Source of the DNA: Acanthacorydalis orientalis
Taxonomy: Eukaryota > Arthropoda > Insecta > Megaloptera > Corydalidae
Direction of reading: 5' to 3'
Length of the DNA: 64,000 bases
NCBI GenBank assembly: GCA_034766995.1
Contig: CM068315.1
Location: 54,020,056-54,084,055, forward strand
The notes beneath the pieces were generated by a model. That model saw nothing but the letters and a program-made list of their open reading frames with translations, was not told the DNA's origin and ran no database searches. Positions 46,612 to 59,109 of the stretch are shown here, piece by piece. Both the position numbers and the translations under genes were made by a program. The number at the start of each line of letters is the position of its first letter. Within the stretch, counting starts at the first letter, position 1.

Positions 46612-47833
46612 TTGAATCAGTGCAAAAGTTCGTATACGATTCAATGGGTGGTGTTAAGAGTGCCGCATGGTGGCACTTGTGACTGAAATATATTCATGTT
46701 ATATATCGTTTGAGAGATGACAGTCACAGCAGTCACATTTGATGTGTAATGATGATTTGTGTGTAAGAAAAATTGAAAATCGACAACGAAAAGATAGACT
46801 TTCATCACGTTATGTTGTAAGAGTTTTCGGAAAGGAGTAACCGTTGGCGCGGTAACGAAAAATATTCAGGAAGTTTATTTAGACCATCCACCGTCACTTC
46901 CGACTGTGAAGAAATGATTTGCTGAATTTCGACTTGGTGATTGTAACCTCGAAGAACAACCCAGCTTGACAATGTGCGTGCTTCAGTTGACAATAACTCA
47001 TGAATTTCGATGGAAGAGGTTGCCGAGACAGATCGACTGCATTTTGGCATTTAAAGAAGCTGGGGTTCACGTTGAAGCTCGATACGCGGGTGCTGAACTC
47101 GTTGTCTGAAAAAAAAACAAGTTTGATCGCATCTCTTCGGCAGTTTCTTCGCTTGGACGCCTCAACAGAGAACCTTTTTTGGATCGTTTTGTGACTGACG
47201 ATGAGGAATAGATTCTGTACAACAATGTCCGATACAGTTGAACGTGAAAACAAGTGAATGAAGGGACAGAACCAGCCGCTAAAGGTGGCTTGCATCCGAT
47301 GAAAGTGGTGGCTGCGTGTTTGTTGGGATTGCGAACGTATCGTCTATTTGTAGCTGCTCCTGTGGGACAAAACGGTTACTAAGGAGAAGTACCATCATCA
47401 GCTAACCAAACTGAACGTTTCAACTAAAGAAAAGCGTTCGATTTTGGACAGTCACAAGGAGGTCATCTTCCACCACGACAACGCAAAACTGACTGCAAAG
47501 ACTGAAGCAGTCGAAATGGAAAATCATATCGCATCCAGCGTGTTATCAGGACATTGCACCTTCGGATTATCATTTGTTCCGGTCGCTGCAGAACATTTTA
47601 GACGGTAAAAAATTTGACTCCGTGCAGACCGTCACAAACCGCCTCGCCGTCTTTTTTTTGCCGAACAACCGCGCAGCTTTTACGAACGAGGAATCCAACA
47701 GATGGTTGAGCGTTGGAAAATGATTGCAGAAAACTATGATGAATACATAATTGATTAATAAAAGCGTTTTCTGCGAGAAATAATCGCCAGGGTTTCAATT
47801 TTAAATAGTATGCGAATTTTTGCACTGATCCAA
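46612..47833 (+). mobile_element. mariner family F, near full length (1222 bp)
   Basis: The left end TTGAATCAGTGCAAAAGTTC and the right end, reversed, TTGGATCAGTGCAAAAATTC form the terminal repeat, and TA repeats flank both sides. The transposase pseudogene reads in several frames. It includes VIFHHDNAKLTAK (second Asp) and ends [20 protein letters not shown] then YDEYIID and a stop, the usual mariner C-terminus. Many stops and shifts are present. Confidence 0.88.
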
Positions 47834-48819
47834 TATATATATATATATATATATATGTAGAAAGAGAGAGAGAGAGAGAGCAACCTAAAATGAATGTGCT
47901 ACAGCTTATATTTTTTTTAGTTACACTAGCAAAATATGATAAGTACATCGTGATAAATGGAATGTCATTTTCCTTACATAAAATGATTAAAAAAATTTGA
48001 AACCATTTGCCAGTTGGTACTGAAAAATCATAATTACATTGAAATAAATAATAAAGAAAAGTGTAACTTTGTTTACAATAAAATGTTCGTATGGCATTTC
48101 ACATCTGGTAAATTGTTAATAGAAGTGTAAAGAAACTAGTTCGCTACTGAATTTGAGACTTAACAATAACGATTATCTTACAGTAATTACTTCAGCTAAA
48201 ACTATTTGCTCTCTTTATCGATGTTTTAACGCCGTATTTTATAATACAAAAAAGAAAAAAACTGTTAAACGAAGCGCGGTGCCGTTTCAACGATACTTGA
48301 CGTACAGTCATAGAAGACAGCTGATTTAGAATAGTGGTAAGATGTTTAAAAAGTAGGGAGGGGCACGTGTGACCGTTACACACACAGTACCTTCTTGAGG
48401 TCGCACACCTGGCATATTGGCAGTGGCCTCAAACAGAAGGATATGCGGACGGTAGTTAGAGATGTTAAAATTAACAAATATGTATATATAGAGCATTCCG
48501 TTAATTGGAAAAAAAAACACTAACCGATAAACTATGTACTAAATTATATACGTGTTTATTTTCTATTTATTTCATTCTCGTTTCCTTTTAGTTAATGTAC
48601 GCGTGACTTTAGTTTATTTTTTAACTTCAAAGTTAGTATACTGAATGACGGTTGTAAATATTTAAAATTTTATTCAAAAATAATTCGAAATTAAATAAAT
48701 ATCGCGTTTGTACAGATAAACGTTACTCATTACACTTTACATTTGTTAGTTTATCTTTTTTAAATCCGAGCTGTCTAATTAGATTGCAAATGGCGTATTA
48801 TATGTTTTCTTCTTTGATT

Positions 48820-48880
<61 letters not shown>

Positions 48881-48996
48881 TGTGTATTCTCAATCTACAA
48901 GTCCTAACATTATACTGTTGTTCACAATCTGATACTCTTTTCACTTAGTTATCTTCTATTATTTCTCTTGCTACTTTTCTACCCTGTATAAATTTA

Positions 48997-49054
<58 letters not shown>

Positions 49055-49403
49055 GGATGTGAGTGTGAATGTGTGTATTCTCAATCTACAAGTCCTAACA
49101 TTGTTCTGTTGTTCACAATCTGATACTTTTTTCACTTATTTATTTTCTTTTATTTTTCTGTTCGCATGTTTTATCTTTATTTATAGTCATACATTATTTT
49201 TATGATCTTTAAATATAAATACTAATATCGATCCGTCCATTGTTCTTTGTCCAGGTTTTAGTTATGAGTATTTTTCTTCATTAACTTCCTTTTTTCATAA
49301 GTCGTTGCAAGCAGAACTACACTAAAACTATATATTTATTATGTCTATGGACAGGACACATGTATCACACATTTTAGATCTTTGCTTTTTGGTAATTTTT
49401 TTC

Positions 49404-49437
<34 letters not shown>

Positions 49438-50206
49438 GTGTGTGTGGGTGTGTAAATTCTCATTAAAACCAAATATGTTATCCATTACCTTGAAAGTAAT
49501 TTCAAAAAAATTATAAGTTATTGTTATAGTTTCATTAGAAAAGAGTGTAAGTTATACGCCAGTGATGCCCCTTTTATTACAGCAATGAATCAAAAGGCAT
49601 TATAAGTCATGGAACCAGTGTAATTAAAACGGAAATACATTCTTAAAATAAATAAAACATAATTGCAAAATAGAGAAACTGTTACAGAACGATCGAGACA
49701 AGAATAAATGTCGACATTGAAAGACCACAAATACAATTTAAGATTTTTTTACAATGTTTGTGCGTTCATTTAAGACACGCCATCCGTTACGACTCTCTTC
49801 CATCTAAAATGGGATTAGTAGTAACATGTACATTTTATGTACTGCTGAATTATTGTGTAACGTACAATTTACTCTTGCATATAATCAATACATTAAATAT
49901 AAAAGGACAATTGGGCTAGGGTTACAGGTAGTTCTGTGTTATAACAAGACAAACAGCTGCATGTTCCGAACACGATTCCGATGTACATATGCTCTTATCA
50001 AACGATCTGTCTGTATAAAAATACATCACATCTGCAATTGACTGACATCAACATGTTTGATTAATGTGTGCGCTTGTTTATGCTCTCAAGATTGTTTTTC
50101 TCGAATTGTTTTTACATAAATGAAACACATTGTACATAATTTTCAAATTAATGTTGTTCAAATTATGTATACACGAAAAATAATTATCTTATTAAGTTTT
50201 ATAAGG

Positions 50207-50275
<69 letters not shown>

Positions 50276-50332
50276 TTTAACACCGTAATTGCTACACTAG
50301 TATAACAACGTTCCATATCGTTTTCAGCATAT
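47834..50332. other. gene-free stretch with tandem duplicated spacer
   Basis: It contains TA/GA (47834-47880), CA-TA (48823-48877), TA (49002-49053, 49408-49443, 50208-50271) arrays and a duplicated 90-bp spacer (48878-48970 and 49067-49160). A GC-richer patch lies near 48345-48440. No exon was recognised. Confidence 0.5.
48878..49160. repeat. tandem duplication of a 189-bp unit
   Basis: The string TATTCTCAATCTACAAGTCC and the following 60 bp (to TTTTCACTTA) occur at 48884 and again at about 49075 with few changes. Each copy is preceded by its own (TA)n array. Confidence 0.85.
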
Positions 50333-50610
50333 TATAACGATGCTTTTCTAAGAAGTTAACACTGCTGCAATTCATATGTCATGCAGTTAAATTTACATAA
50401 TTAATTTAACGAGAAATTTTAAATTAATACAGAATCAGTTTGGATGTTCTTGTGTAAACTTGTAATATCGAACTTAATTTTATGTCAAACGACTATTAAA
50501 AATTAAAGCTAGATTAACAAATACATTCACTAATAATGGGATTATTTTGAAACCATATAAAAATGAAAACATGAATGCTGGAAAATATAAATGAATTAAA
50601 ATAATTGTAA
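50333..50610. repeat. duplicated segment S, copy 1
   Basis: About 275 bp from ATAACGATGCTTTTCTAAGA to AATTAAAATAATTGTAA. It recurs inverted at 59239-59527 with roughly nine-tenths identity by eye. A family D mariner starts directly after it. Confidence 0.8.
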
Positions 50611-50612
50611 TA

Positions 50613-51167
50613 AGAGGTTGCGTTGAATGGCGCTGTTCACGTGTAGATGGTTCTAGGTGCGTAGTGACAGATGTCTTTTATGTTGTTTTGAAGTGTGGAC
50701 ATTTCCCACTAAAATTCAGTCATCGGACGGCCATCGTTTGTGTACGCAAGTGCTTTTCTATAACCGAATTAAAATCGAACGCGATATGTTGTTTTTCCGA
50801 TGTGTACTTCTACACAGTACTTTCATTTGAAGAAAAGTGCAGCCGAAGCTCATCGATTCCTTGCGAAAACTCGTGGTGAATCTGCTCCATCTGAAACAGT
50901 ATGTAGAGATGTATTTCGACGATTCAAAAGTGGCAATTGTAACGTTCACGATAAACAACGGCTAGGTCAGTCGAATGGATGAATGGATTGGCTAAAAAAG
51001 ACAGATCATTCTTTCTTCGCAGAATTCAACTTCTGCCAGAAAAACGGGAAAAAGTCATAGCTTCCAAGGGAAAATACTTTGATTAATGTGTTCATACATT
51101 TTGTTATTGAGAAATAAATGCTCAAAAACAAAAAAAAAAAAAAACAGGGACTTTCAATGCAGCCACC
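50613..51167 (+). mobile_element. mariner family D, internally deleted, 555 bp
   Basis: Ends AGAGGTTGCGTTGAATGGCG and, reversed, GGTGGCTGCATTGAAAGTCC are flanked by TA. The N-terminal DNA-binding part is readable as SAAEAHRFLAKTRGESAPSE followed by FRRFKSGNCNVHDKQR. A deletion then joins it to the C-terminal end (around 51010) and a poly-A-rich tail. Confidence 0.85.
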
Positions 51168-52264
51168 TAATATATTGTTTTGAAAGAGAGCGTGCTACTG
51201 GCAGAAAAAAATATATTTAATTGAATTGTTTGTGTTACATTAATGAAAACAACAAATATTTATATTATTCCATAATGCATTTTATTTACATATTTGAATG
51301 TATTTAGATGTTTGTTTAGTTACGTTTCATCTAATAATTTAACAGTTTTCATTTCAATTTAATATCTGTAACTGTGCATCCCATACGAAACTGAGACATC
51401 AATCTTGATTTTCAAAATAATTCAACGACTTCAAACAACACGGAAAAAAGGTGTGTGTTAGAAAAATAATAAGCAGTGTTATCACCTGTTCAGTTTCACG
51501 TCGAAAAGTAGACCTTTCTGTTAACTTGTGTTGAAAAACAGCTCGAAATATCAATAATCGTCAGAGTAATAGAAATTCATCCGCGTTTCTTCTCTTTCTA
51601 CATGTCGACTGTTCTGGTTAAACGGAGAGCTGTTTTTGTAGCGCGGGTTGTTACTAGATTTGTTTACATGTATATGATTAAGAATATAAATAATTTTGAA
51701 TTTTTTTATATGAAAAAAATATCATTTTATAATAGAAAACAATACCTGACATATTGAAAATTTAATTACAGAATAAACAGACTAAATTACGAATTTTAAA
51801 TACAAAAAAAATAAATAAATAAACAGTATATTATTTACCAAATGTAGATAAATCTGATAACATTATAAATACGTACAAAACAGTACTAAACATAATGAAT
51901 GCTCTGAATGAATGAATTTCAGGTTAAATGTATATCATACCAGTGTAATTGTATCTAAATTTAATTCGAATTTAGTTCGTTTCGAATTAAATACAATGTT
52001 CGACATAAACATGAACGATTGACCTTTCGATCACAATTGTCTTTTTACAAATTCTTCCCCACAGACAATCAGACGACTGCTTTTAATAAATATGATTTAT
52101 TTATGAAATAAACGACTAAATTTATTCAATGACAATTTGATTTGATCTTTATTCGTTTGATAAACGTATTAGTTTTGTTCTTATCAGTCTACTGCAGCCA
52201 CTTAAATAGCATAAATCATGTACAAACACTTTTAAATAGCGGATGGTGTTAAACAAATTTTAAA
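51168..52264. other. gene-free stretch
   Basis: Composition is a little less AT-rich near 51480-51660, but no exon or transposon end was recognised. Confidence 0.45.
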
Positions 52265-52475
52265 TTTATTACAATTTTTTTTATATCGTTTGTTCTCAAG
52301 TATCTTCTTTCTGTCCAGAGTCTGTTCCTTTTAATATTTTTTTAAGAATTTTCTTACTGGGCTTTTGTTAAACCCAATGTTATGAGCTATTGCTCGTACA
52401 GGCATATCGTGCTCAGATAAAACCAAAATAGCTGCTTTGTTCCCTAAACTTAATTGTGACTTCTTAGGCACCGTG
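52265..52475 (-). mobile_element. Tc1-like transposase N-terminal fragment
   Basis: In reverse it encodes PKKSQLSLGNKAAILVLSEH, then MPVRAIAHNIGFNKSPVRKF and, past a stop, KEQTLDRKK. This is the helix-turn-helix arrangement of Tc1-like transposase starts. It differs from the Tc1-like copy at 38671. Confidence 0.55.
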
Positions 52476-52652
52476 GACAAACTTTCACACCAGTTTCAAA
52501 AATACAACTGAAATAGTAAAAATGTGTTACAGGGAAGCATCAGTTGCATTTTATCATTTCATGAAATAAATTTTTGACTAACGAGAAATTGTAATTACGG
52601 AGAATTACTATAAATTATGAAGGAAACGCACGTGCGGCTTTTTATGTATACA

Positions 52653-52713
<61 letters not shown>

Positions 52714-53095
52714 AGTGTTTTCGAATTTTTTTAAAATAAATGTTATTTTAGTTTTCTTCATTTCTCATTAATATAAAGTCATTTATTCATTATATTTGAA
52801 TGATACTATAATGTGCCTTAAAAAGATATTAACATAAATATTATTAGTGTTCACTTTTAAAGTTCCAATGGATATATTTAAGTACGGCTTTATTAAATAA
52901 TAGCGTTGTTCATACCGTAGTTCCTAACCATGCGCAATTGTCACACACATGCAAACGTTTATTTTAAGCGTTCGTCGAATATAAATCAGCGATTTTGACT
53001 GATAATTTTCTGTTCATGGAACCATGCTTAACGATTAATACCTGTAAATTGATATATAACATGTGTTTAAAATGTTCCTAGATATGATACCATGA

Positions 53096-53179
<84 letters not shown>

Positions 53180-54039
53180 TTTATGTATGTATATTTTAGG
53201 TATCAGTATAAAAAGATTATAAATTTTAATCGTAGCAAAAATATTAAAGTAAAAATAGAAATAATTTGATTTTCAAGCAAAGTTCATATCGTTTGAACTT
53301 TTTATTAAAAGTTAAACTTACCATGACACATTTTCAGGTCACTTGTTGAAGAATGTAAGCAATCGATCGAAAAATACATACAACCAGCATGTTCATTAGG
53401 TTTCTCTTTAAAACAAACATTTTTTTTTTTTGATTGCTGTACATTCGTACATTATTTACATACAGTTATTATTATCTAGGATTTACATACACGATTAAAA
53501 TACAATTATTTAGCATGTTATAAAACATATTATTTTTTATATGAAATGCATTCCGAACATTTACAACTCGAAAATAAACTGAATAAGTAACATGGGTATT
53601 GGAAGATCACGTATTGTCCAAGAAAATCATCACGTGCGCAGCCTTAATTAGTTTATGTAAACTGAGACGGACGATTAATTCAATAAAGAGTTGGTGGTAG
53701 GTAAAATAACCTTGACAGGTCGATGAAGTCGAAAAACTGCGGAGACACTCGTTGTCTGGAGAACGTGGGTGGTGCCATATTTGTGTGTCTTAAGTCATGC
53801 AGTAATCAATTACGACCTTTTTTTACTTATCTTTTCTGCATTGTAACTTAAATGCATGCATTGTGTTTCCTTTTTCGTTCAGTATGCCTTTATTGCAGTT
53901 CATACATACATTTTATTTTAATTAAGTTTTGGATTTAAACTAGTATGTTTTTTGAACAAACTGTCATTCATATAACACATTATATTTTTAGTTATTTATT
54001 GTTTACAATTTAGATGTATACAATTTGATTAGCTCTATA

Positions 54040-54096
<57 letters not shown>

Positions 54097-54199
54097 TGTA
54101 TCTGTATCTCCTCTGTATATAAAATCAAAATTATTCACTAAAAATAAAAATTCCATGACGTCCCATTATTTATTTGAGACGACGAGGCTTTTATGATAT
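52476..54199. other. gene-free stretch
   Basis: (TA)n arrays lie at 52659-52710, 53098-53173 and 54041-54090. A less AT-rich patch at 53600-53800 shows no open frame of note. Confidence 0.45.
53098..53173. repeat. (TA)n microsatellite
   Basis: About 76 nt of pure TA. Confidence 0.98.
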
Positions 54200-54312
54200 C
54201 AAAATATGTTTATTATTTCATTCGGTCACATGTAAATACTTATAATTGACACGTGCGCGAGCACAGTGAGCCGGAGGGTTGACAAGCGAAATGGGTAGGG
54301 GGCAGAGCCGCA
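54200..54312 (-). repeat. unclassified GC-rich dispersed repeat, copy 2
   Basis: Read in reverse it gives TCAACCCTCCGGCTCACTG, then TGCTCGCGCAC, TCAATTATAAG and ACCGAATGAAATAATAAAC, the same order as at 3054-3165. A (TA)n(TG)n array starts at its GC-rich edge (54313). Confidence 0.6.
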
Positions 54313-54313
54313 T

Positions 54314-54352
<39 letters not shown>

Positions 54353-54629
54353 ATGTTTGTATATAAAAATAGAAATCAGAATGTATTACATCAAATAAAG
54401 TAGTTTAATTCGTTTGTTTTTCCAAAAAAAAAAAAAAATAGAAATAAATCGAATAAGTTGCCAAGAATGTTTATTTGGACCAACTTACTAACATGAATGA
54501 ATTAGTAATTGACGAAGTTAATAGTAAAATGAAAACTGGATGAAGTTGATTGGGAAGAAAAGCTTCAATATTTAAATTGAATATCCCACTCTCTTCGAAG
54601 AAAAATGTACTTGCCAGTGTGTGTGTGTG

Positions 54630-54631
<2 letters not shown>

Positions 54632-54690
<59 letters not shown>

Positions 54691-54881
54691 CAATATTTTT
54701 ATAAAATATCTTACTGATATAAAATGATAATATTTCACAATGAAATGATAATAATGTTGTTATTAATGGGAAGATGTTTTAATACACTTAAAATCGGCCA
54801 GAAAAAAATTAAAAAATTTCAAAATTGCAATAAAATAATAATTTCACTCTGAAATCAAATTATACATACATACATACACAC

Positions 54882-54931
<50 letters not shown>

Positions 54932-54990
54932 ATATTTTTATAAAATATCTTACTGATATAAAATGATAATATTTCACAATGAAATGGATT
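54632..54990. repeat. tandem duplication of a 239-bp unit with (TA)n
   Basis: AATATTTTTATAAAATATCT and the next 40 bp occur at about 54692 and 54931, each directly preceded by a (TA)n array. It is the same architecture as the 48.9 kb duplication. Confidence 0.85.
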
Positions 54991-55067
54991 TAAGTGAAAA
55001 AATAGTGAAAATTATAAAACAACGTCGTAATTTAAAGGGAAAATTAACATTTTCTTAAAAAATTCCC

Positions 55068-55096
55068 AACTGTTTGAATACTTTTGCTGGTCACTG
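55068..55096 (-). mobile_element. Tc1-like terminal repeat (solo)
   Basis: In reverse it reads CAGTGACCAGCAAAAGTATT, a typical Tc1-like tip similar to that at 38671. It abuts a (TA)n array (55099-55154). The body to the left is not recognisable. Confidence 0.5.
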
Positions 55097-55154
<58 letters not shown>

Positions 55155-55157
<3 letters not shown>

Positions 55158-56481
55158 TGTGTATTCATGTAAATAAATTAAAGGCGAATAAAATAAAGTT
55201 AAAAATGTATAAACTTGTATGTGTGTCATTTTATTTCGTAATCTTTAAATGTCAGTACGTTACATGAAATGCACTTGTTGCTATCAACTAATCTTGAACA
55301 CTGCAGATAGTGTAAAGAACGAAACGTAAATACACACAGAAATCGGAACAAATTGTAAATTCGATGTGAAAAAAACACATTATGGAGTCAGAACTGGATC
55401 GTATCTTTGAAATAAATTTCCCACGGAGACTTGTTCATGTTTTTAAATTAAATTTAGTTACATATTAATACATGTGGGTCGGTAATTAAAAGCACTCTAT
55501 CTGTACATGTGTATTTACTTACGAACTAAGTATCATTTAGCTGCAAGTGTATCGTTGACCGCTCTCTTTCATGACTCATCAAAAATAATAAAGCGATACT
55601 TAATAATCTACATTGAAATAAATGAAAAAAAATATTTACTCCTGTTTCTGTATCTCCAATTAAGTATATTAATTTTTTTTTCTTCTTATTATTTAAAAAC
55701 GTGTACAGTCTATTGAAATTATTGAAAATGTAGACGATAGTGAAAATGGAATATACAGTTGACTATACATTTTTCTTCATTAATAACGTTTCTATATACA
55801 GTCGTGTTCTTATCGTTTTAATAAAGTAAACAGAATAACTTTCTTTCGGAATAGTTTCATAAGAAACTTGAAATTTATAAAAAGAACACCGCGTTATAAA
55901 CAGTCATACTACACTGCACATATTATAAAATTTCTTTATTAAAAAAAACTCGCATACTTTACCGTTATAATAAAAACGTTTTGTTTGTGTCGTTGCCATG
56001 GCGACGACATAATAATCAATACTTTTTTAAAACAAAAGAAAGACAACTGAACGTACAGATTAGATATATTGTATGTAAGTTATTATTAGAGCTGTCAATT
56101 TTTAATAAATACATGTTTGTTAATTAAATTATCAGTGATGGTTCTTGTCATTTTCAGTGTTTATTTCAAGATAGCTTATTTGTTATATTAGTGATTTCTC
56201 GTGAAGGTTTTCATTTGGTGAGCTACATTTAATAGTTTACAAAAGAATCGAATATGAAATAAAAATACTAAAGCAGTGTAATATAATTTATTTATATTTA
56301 TGTTTGCCGGTTGAAAAAAATGAAAATATTTAATGTGCAGAACTAATAATTATACAAATAAGAAACTAAATAGTTTCAGTCAAGTCTTCCTCGACGAAAA
56401 TGTGTCTTAGTGTCAAAAAAAAAAACTAAGCCCACTGTCAGAAGTCTCGACCAAACAAGTATGACACAATATAACCTAACT
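55155..56481. other. gene-free stretch with an X-box-like palindrome
   Basis: No exon was recognised. See 55992-56005 for a candidate RFX site. The remainder is plain AT-rich DNA. Confidence 0.45.
55992..56005. promoter_or_regulatory. RFX X-box-like palindrome
   Basis: GTTGCCATGGCGAC differs by one base from the perfect X-box palindrome GTTGCCATGGCAAC bound by RFX factors, which in animals often controls cilium genes. It stands out in a very AT-rich background. No gene is recognised next to it. Confidence 0.4.
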
Positions 56482-56803
56482 CTCGATTTACACGGTACTC
56501 GAATTGCACGGTTTCGGTTTCACACGGTTGAAGGAATGCGGAAAAACCTCCATTTACACGGTACTATTTTAGATTAACACGGTCGCAGAATTGCAAAAAA
56601 AATTGTTTTAGAACACTTTCGGTTCAATGTTTTCCGAATTAACTTGTAAAATATATTCTCTAGTTTTATTAAAGATAAATAATATTGTTTCATTTTGGAT
56701 TTGTAAAAACTGTTCCTTGTTTTTTATATCAGATGTGGACTAGAATTGTACACATTTCGATTTACACGGTACTTTTGGGGAACCAATCTACCGTGTAAAT
56801 CGA

Positions 56804-56804
<1 letters not shown>
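56482..56804. mobile_element. Tigger-like MITE, about 323 bp
   Basis: The ends CTCGATTTACACGGTA and TACCGTGTAAATCGAG are perfect 16-bp inverted repeats. Sub-terminal copies of the same motif (TTTACACGGTACTATTTTAG at about 56551, TTTACACGGTACTTTTGG at about 56761) suggest multiple binding sites. The outer 120 bp match the remnant at 5541-6517. Confidence 0.75.
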
Positions 56805-56843
<39 letters not shown>

Positions 56844-56864
56844 TCTCACATACACACACACACG

Positions 56865-56920
<56 letters not shown>

Positions 56921-56921
56921 C
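56805..56921. repeat. compound TG-TA-CA-TA-GA microsatellite
   Basis: It starts at the last base of the Tigger-like MITE and runs through TG, TA, CACACA, TA and GAGAGA blocks. Confidence 0.95.
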
Positions 56922-57653
56922 AAATTAAATATTTCATAATAAATTCAATAATATTTTTCAATATTGGATTGAGTACAGTTTTATTTTAAAATAATCGTTA
57001 TAAGTGTTCAAAAGTAATTTAATACATTATCATTAATGATTTTATGGTATGATTTTATGTTTTAAAATTGGAAAAAAAATATTTTTAATATACTCATAAA
57101 CTGAAGAAAATGACATGATTAATATCACTTAAAAATTGATCAATCATTTCAAACGATGCATAATATTAAATGAATGAATGCCCGTACGATTTTTAACCTT
57201 TTATACCTACCGATGCTTATTAAATATAAAGTTGCAGAAAAAAAATCGATTTTTATTTAGCTTTACCGTCACTTTTATCACAAGTATTATCTGCGCAGTC
57301 ATGATTAAATGTAAGGGTGTTTTATAGGGGAGGCCGCATAGCACACTATCATGCTACCATAGTAACCACCAATCGATTGGTAACTTGGTTCAGAGTTGAG
57401 GGTCTTATTCTTATATAAGGAACATGGACACAAAGCGTTGACTGAATAAGGGACATGAATCAATTAGTCTTTAGGACTTTGAACGAACTTCTGAACATAG
57501 TCCAGTATCAAATAATATACCTGTAACACAGTGTTTTTCAAACTTTCTTTAATAGATTTCTTAGAATGTGTTTATGTGATCTCAACATCCTACATGAAAT
57601 ATATATTTTTGTCATTTATTTTTCGTTTCTTTTTTTATTAATTAAGTGGATGT

Positions 57654-57697
<44 letters not shown>

Positions 57698-58622
57698 AAA
57701 AATATATAACAAACAATTAATATTTAATTACATTATTATATTGTATATTTTTTTCGGTTCCAGATAGTTATATTTCAAATATATTACTTAAAATAATTTT
57801 AATAGTTTTATAAGTAATTAATTTTTATATTTTTGAATTTATAATGTACCCATTTCAACAAAAATCTGTAATCGATAGATATTAAAAGTTATAAGTACTG
57901 GAACTTATTTTAAAACTTATTTTTTTAGCTAGAGTTCATTTTTTGTATTGATTTTTTTTAAAAAATAAGTAAAATTAGTTAACTACCATATCTACCAACT
58001 TATATATTACGGCTAGTGATAAGTAGCCGTATTTTTATAATTTAATTTGTTTTGGTTTTCTCACTTTTATGATATTATGTTCGGTTCGGTCGAATATTTA
58101 AGTCCATTTATGTGCATTTGTATGCAATGACATGTTTGTTGCGGAATGTGGTGACCTTCAGTGAGTTAACTCAAGCTTCACAAATATAATTTAAAAATAA
58201 ATGTAAACATTTTTTCATGTCGCTCACTAAAGAATTTTGCAATCGAATAATTTATTGACAACGTGAATTTTCTAAACGAGAGCTATTACAAATTATTAAC
58301 ATATTTTACAATTTTTCATTACAGTTTTATTTATCATTATTCTCTTTCATCTTTTCTGTTGAATAAATATCTCTTTTAATTTATCGTAATTCGAATCAGG
58401 ACATCTGTCCAAACAAAAGTATCTCTTTTATTTACATTTACATTTCCAGTGCATTTTTAATATCCTTATTCCACCACGTCATTGGTCTTTGTGTATGCTT
58501 CTAGTCAATAATTTTTATTTTTGTCTCTTATTATAATAAGGTTCGCCAGTATATGTTATTGTTTTTATTAAATCATATTTTCCATATCCAGTCAAATTAA
58601 AAAAAAAATGTATACACAGAAT

Positions 58623-58653
<31 letters not shown>

Positions 58654-58840
58654 GGGGGAAGAGAGACATACACATTCTTCGCCCATATATAGAACAAACT
58701 AACCGCATTAACAATGTTATGTATAAAATATCGTCCTCGAACATGATCATCAATATATTCCACTTTTATATCGAATATAGAGAAGTTAATTAAATGAAAA
58801 CGCATCAAATATCGTTGACGCAATTCATTGCATATGCACG

Positions 58841-58906
<66 letters not shown>

Positions 58907-59109
58907 GAAAGATACGAGTACAGAAAGCTCATTTCGATATGTCGATAAAGTACATACGAAATGACAGGAACAAACTGCATTACAGACTTTCAAATACAAG
59001 TTTATCTTGAAGTAAAAATTGTATGGAAATTATATATATATATATATACATTTATCTATAATTAAATTTTCTTCGAAAAGATTTACTTTAAAATTTCAAT
59101 GAAGCAAAT
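56922..59109. other. gene-free AT-rich stretch
   Basis: (TA)n arrays lie at 57657-57694 and 58844-58901, and a TA/GA array at 58623-58660. A less AT-rich patch at 57310-57480 with CCGCATAGCACACTATC shows no open frame or family I recognise. Confidence 0.45.

Noticed and set aside
57310..57480. GC-richer patch that might be a terminal repeat or exon
   Set aside because: No open frame with splice sites and no repeat partner inside the window.
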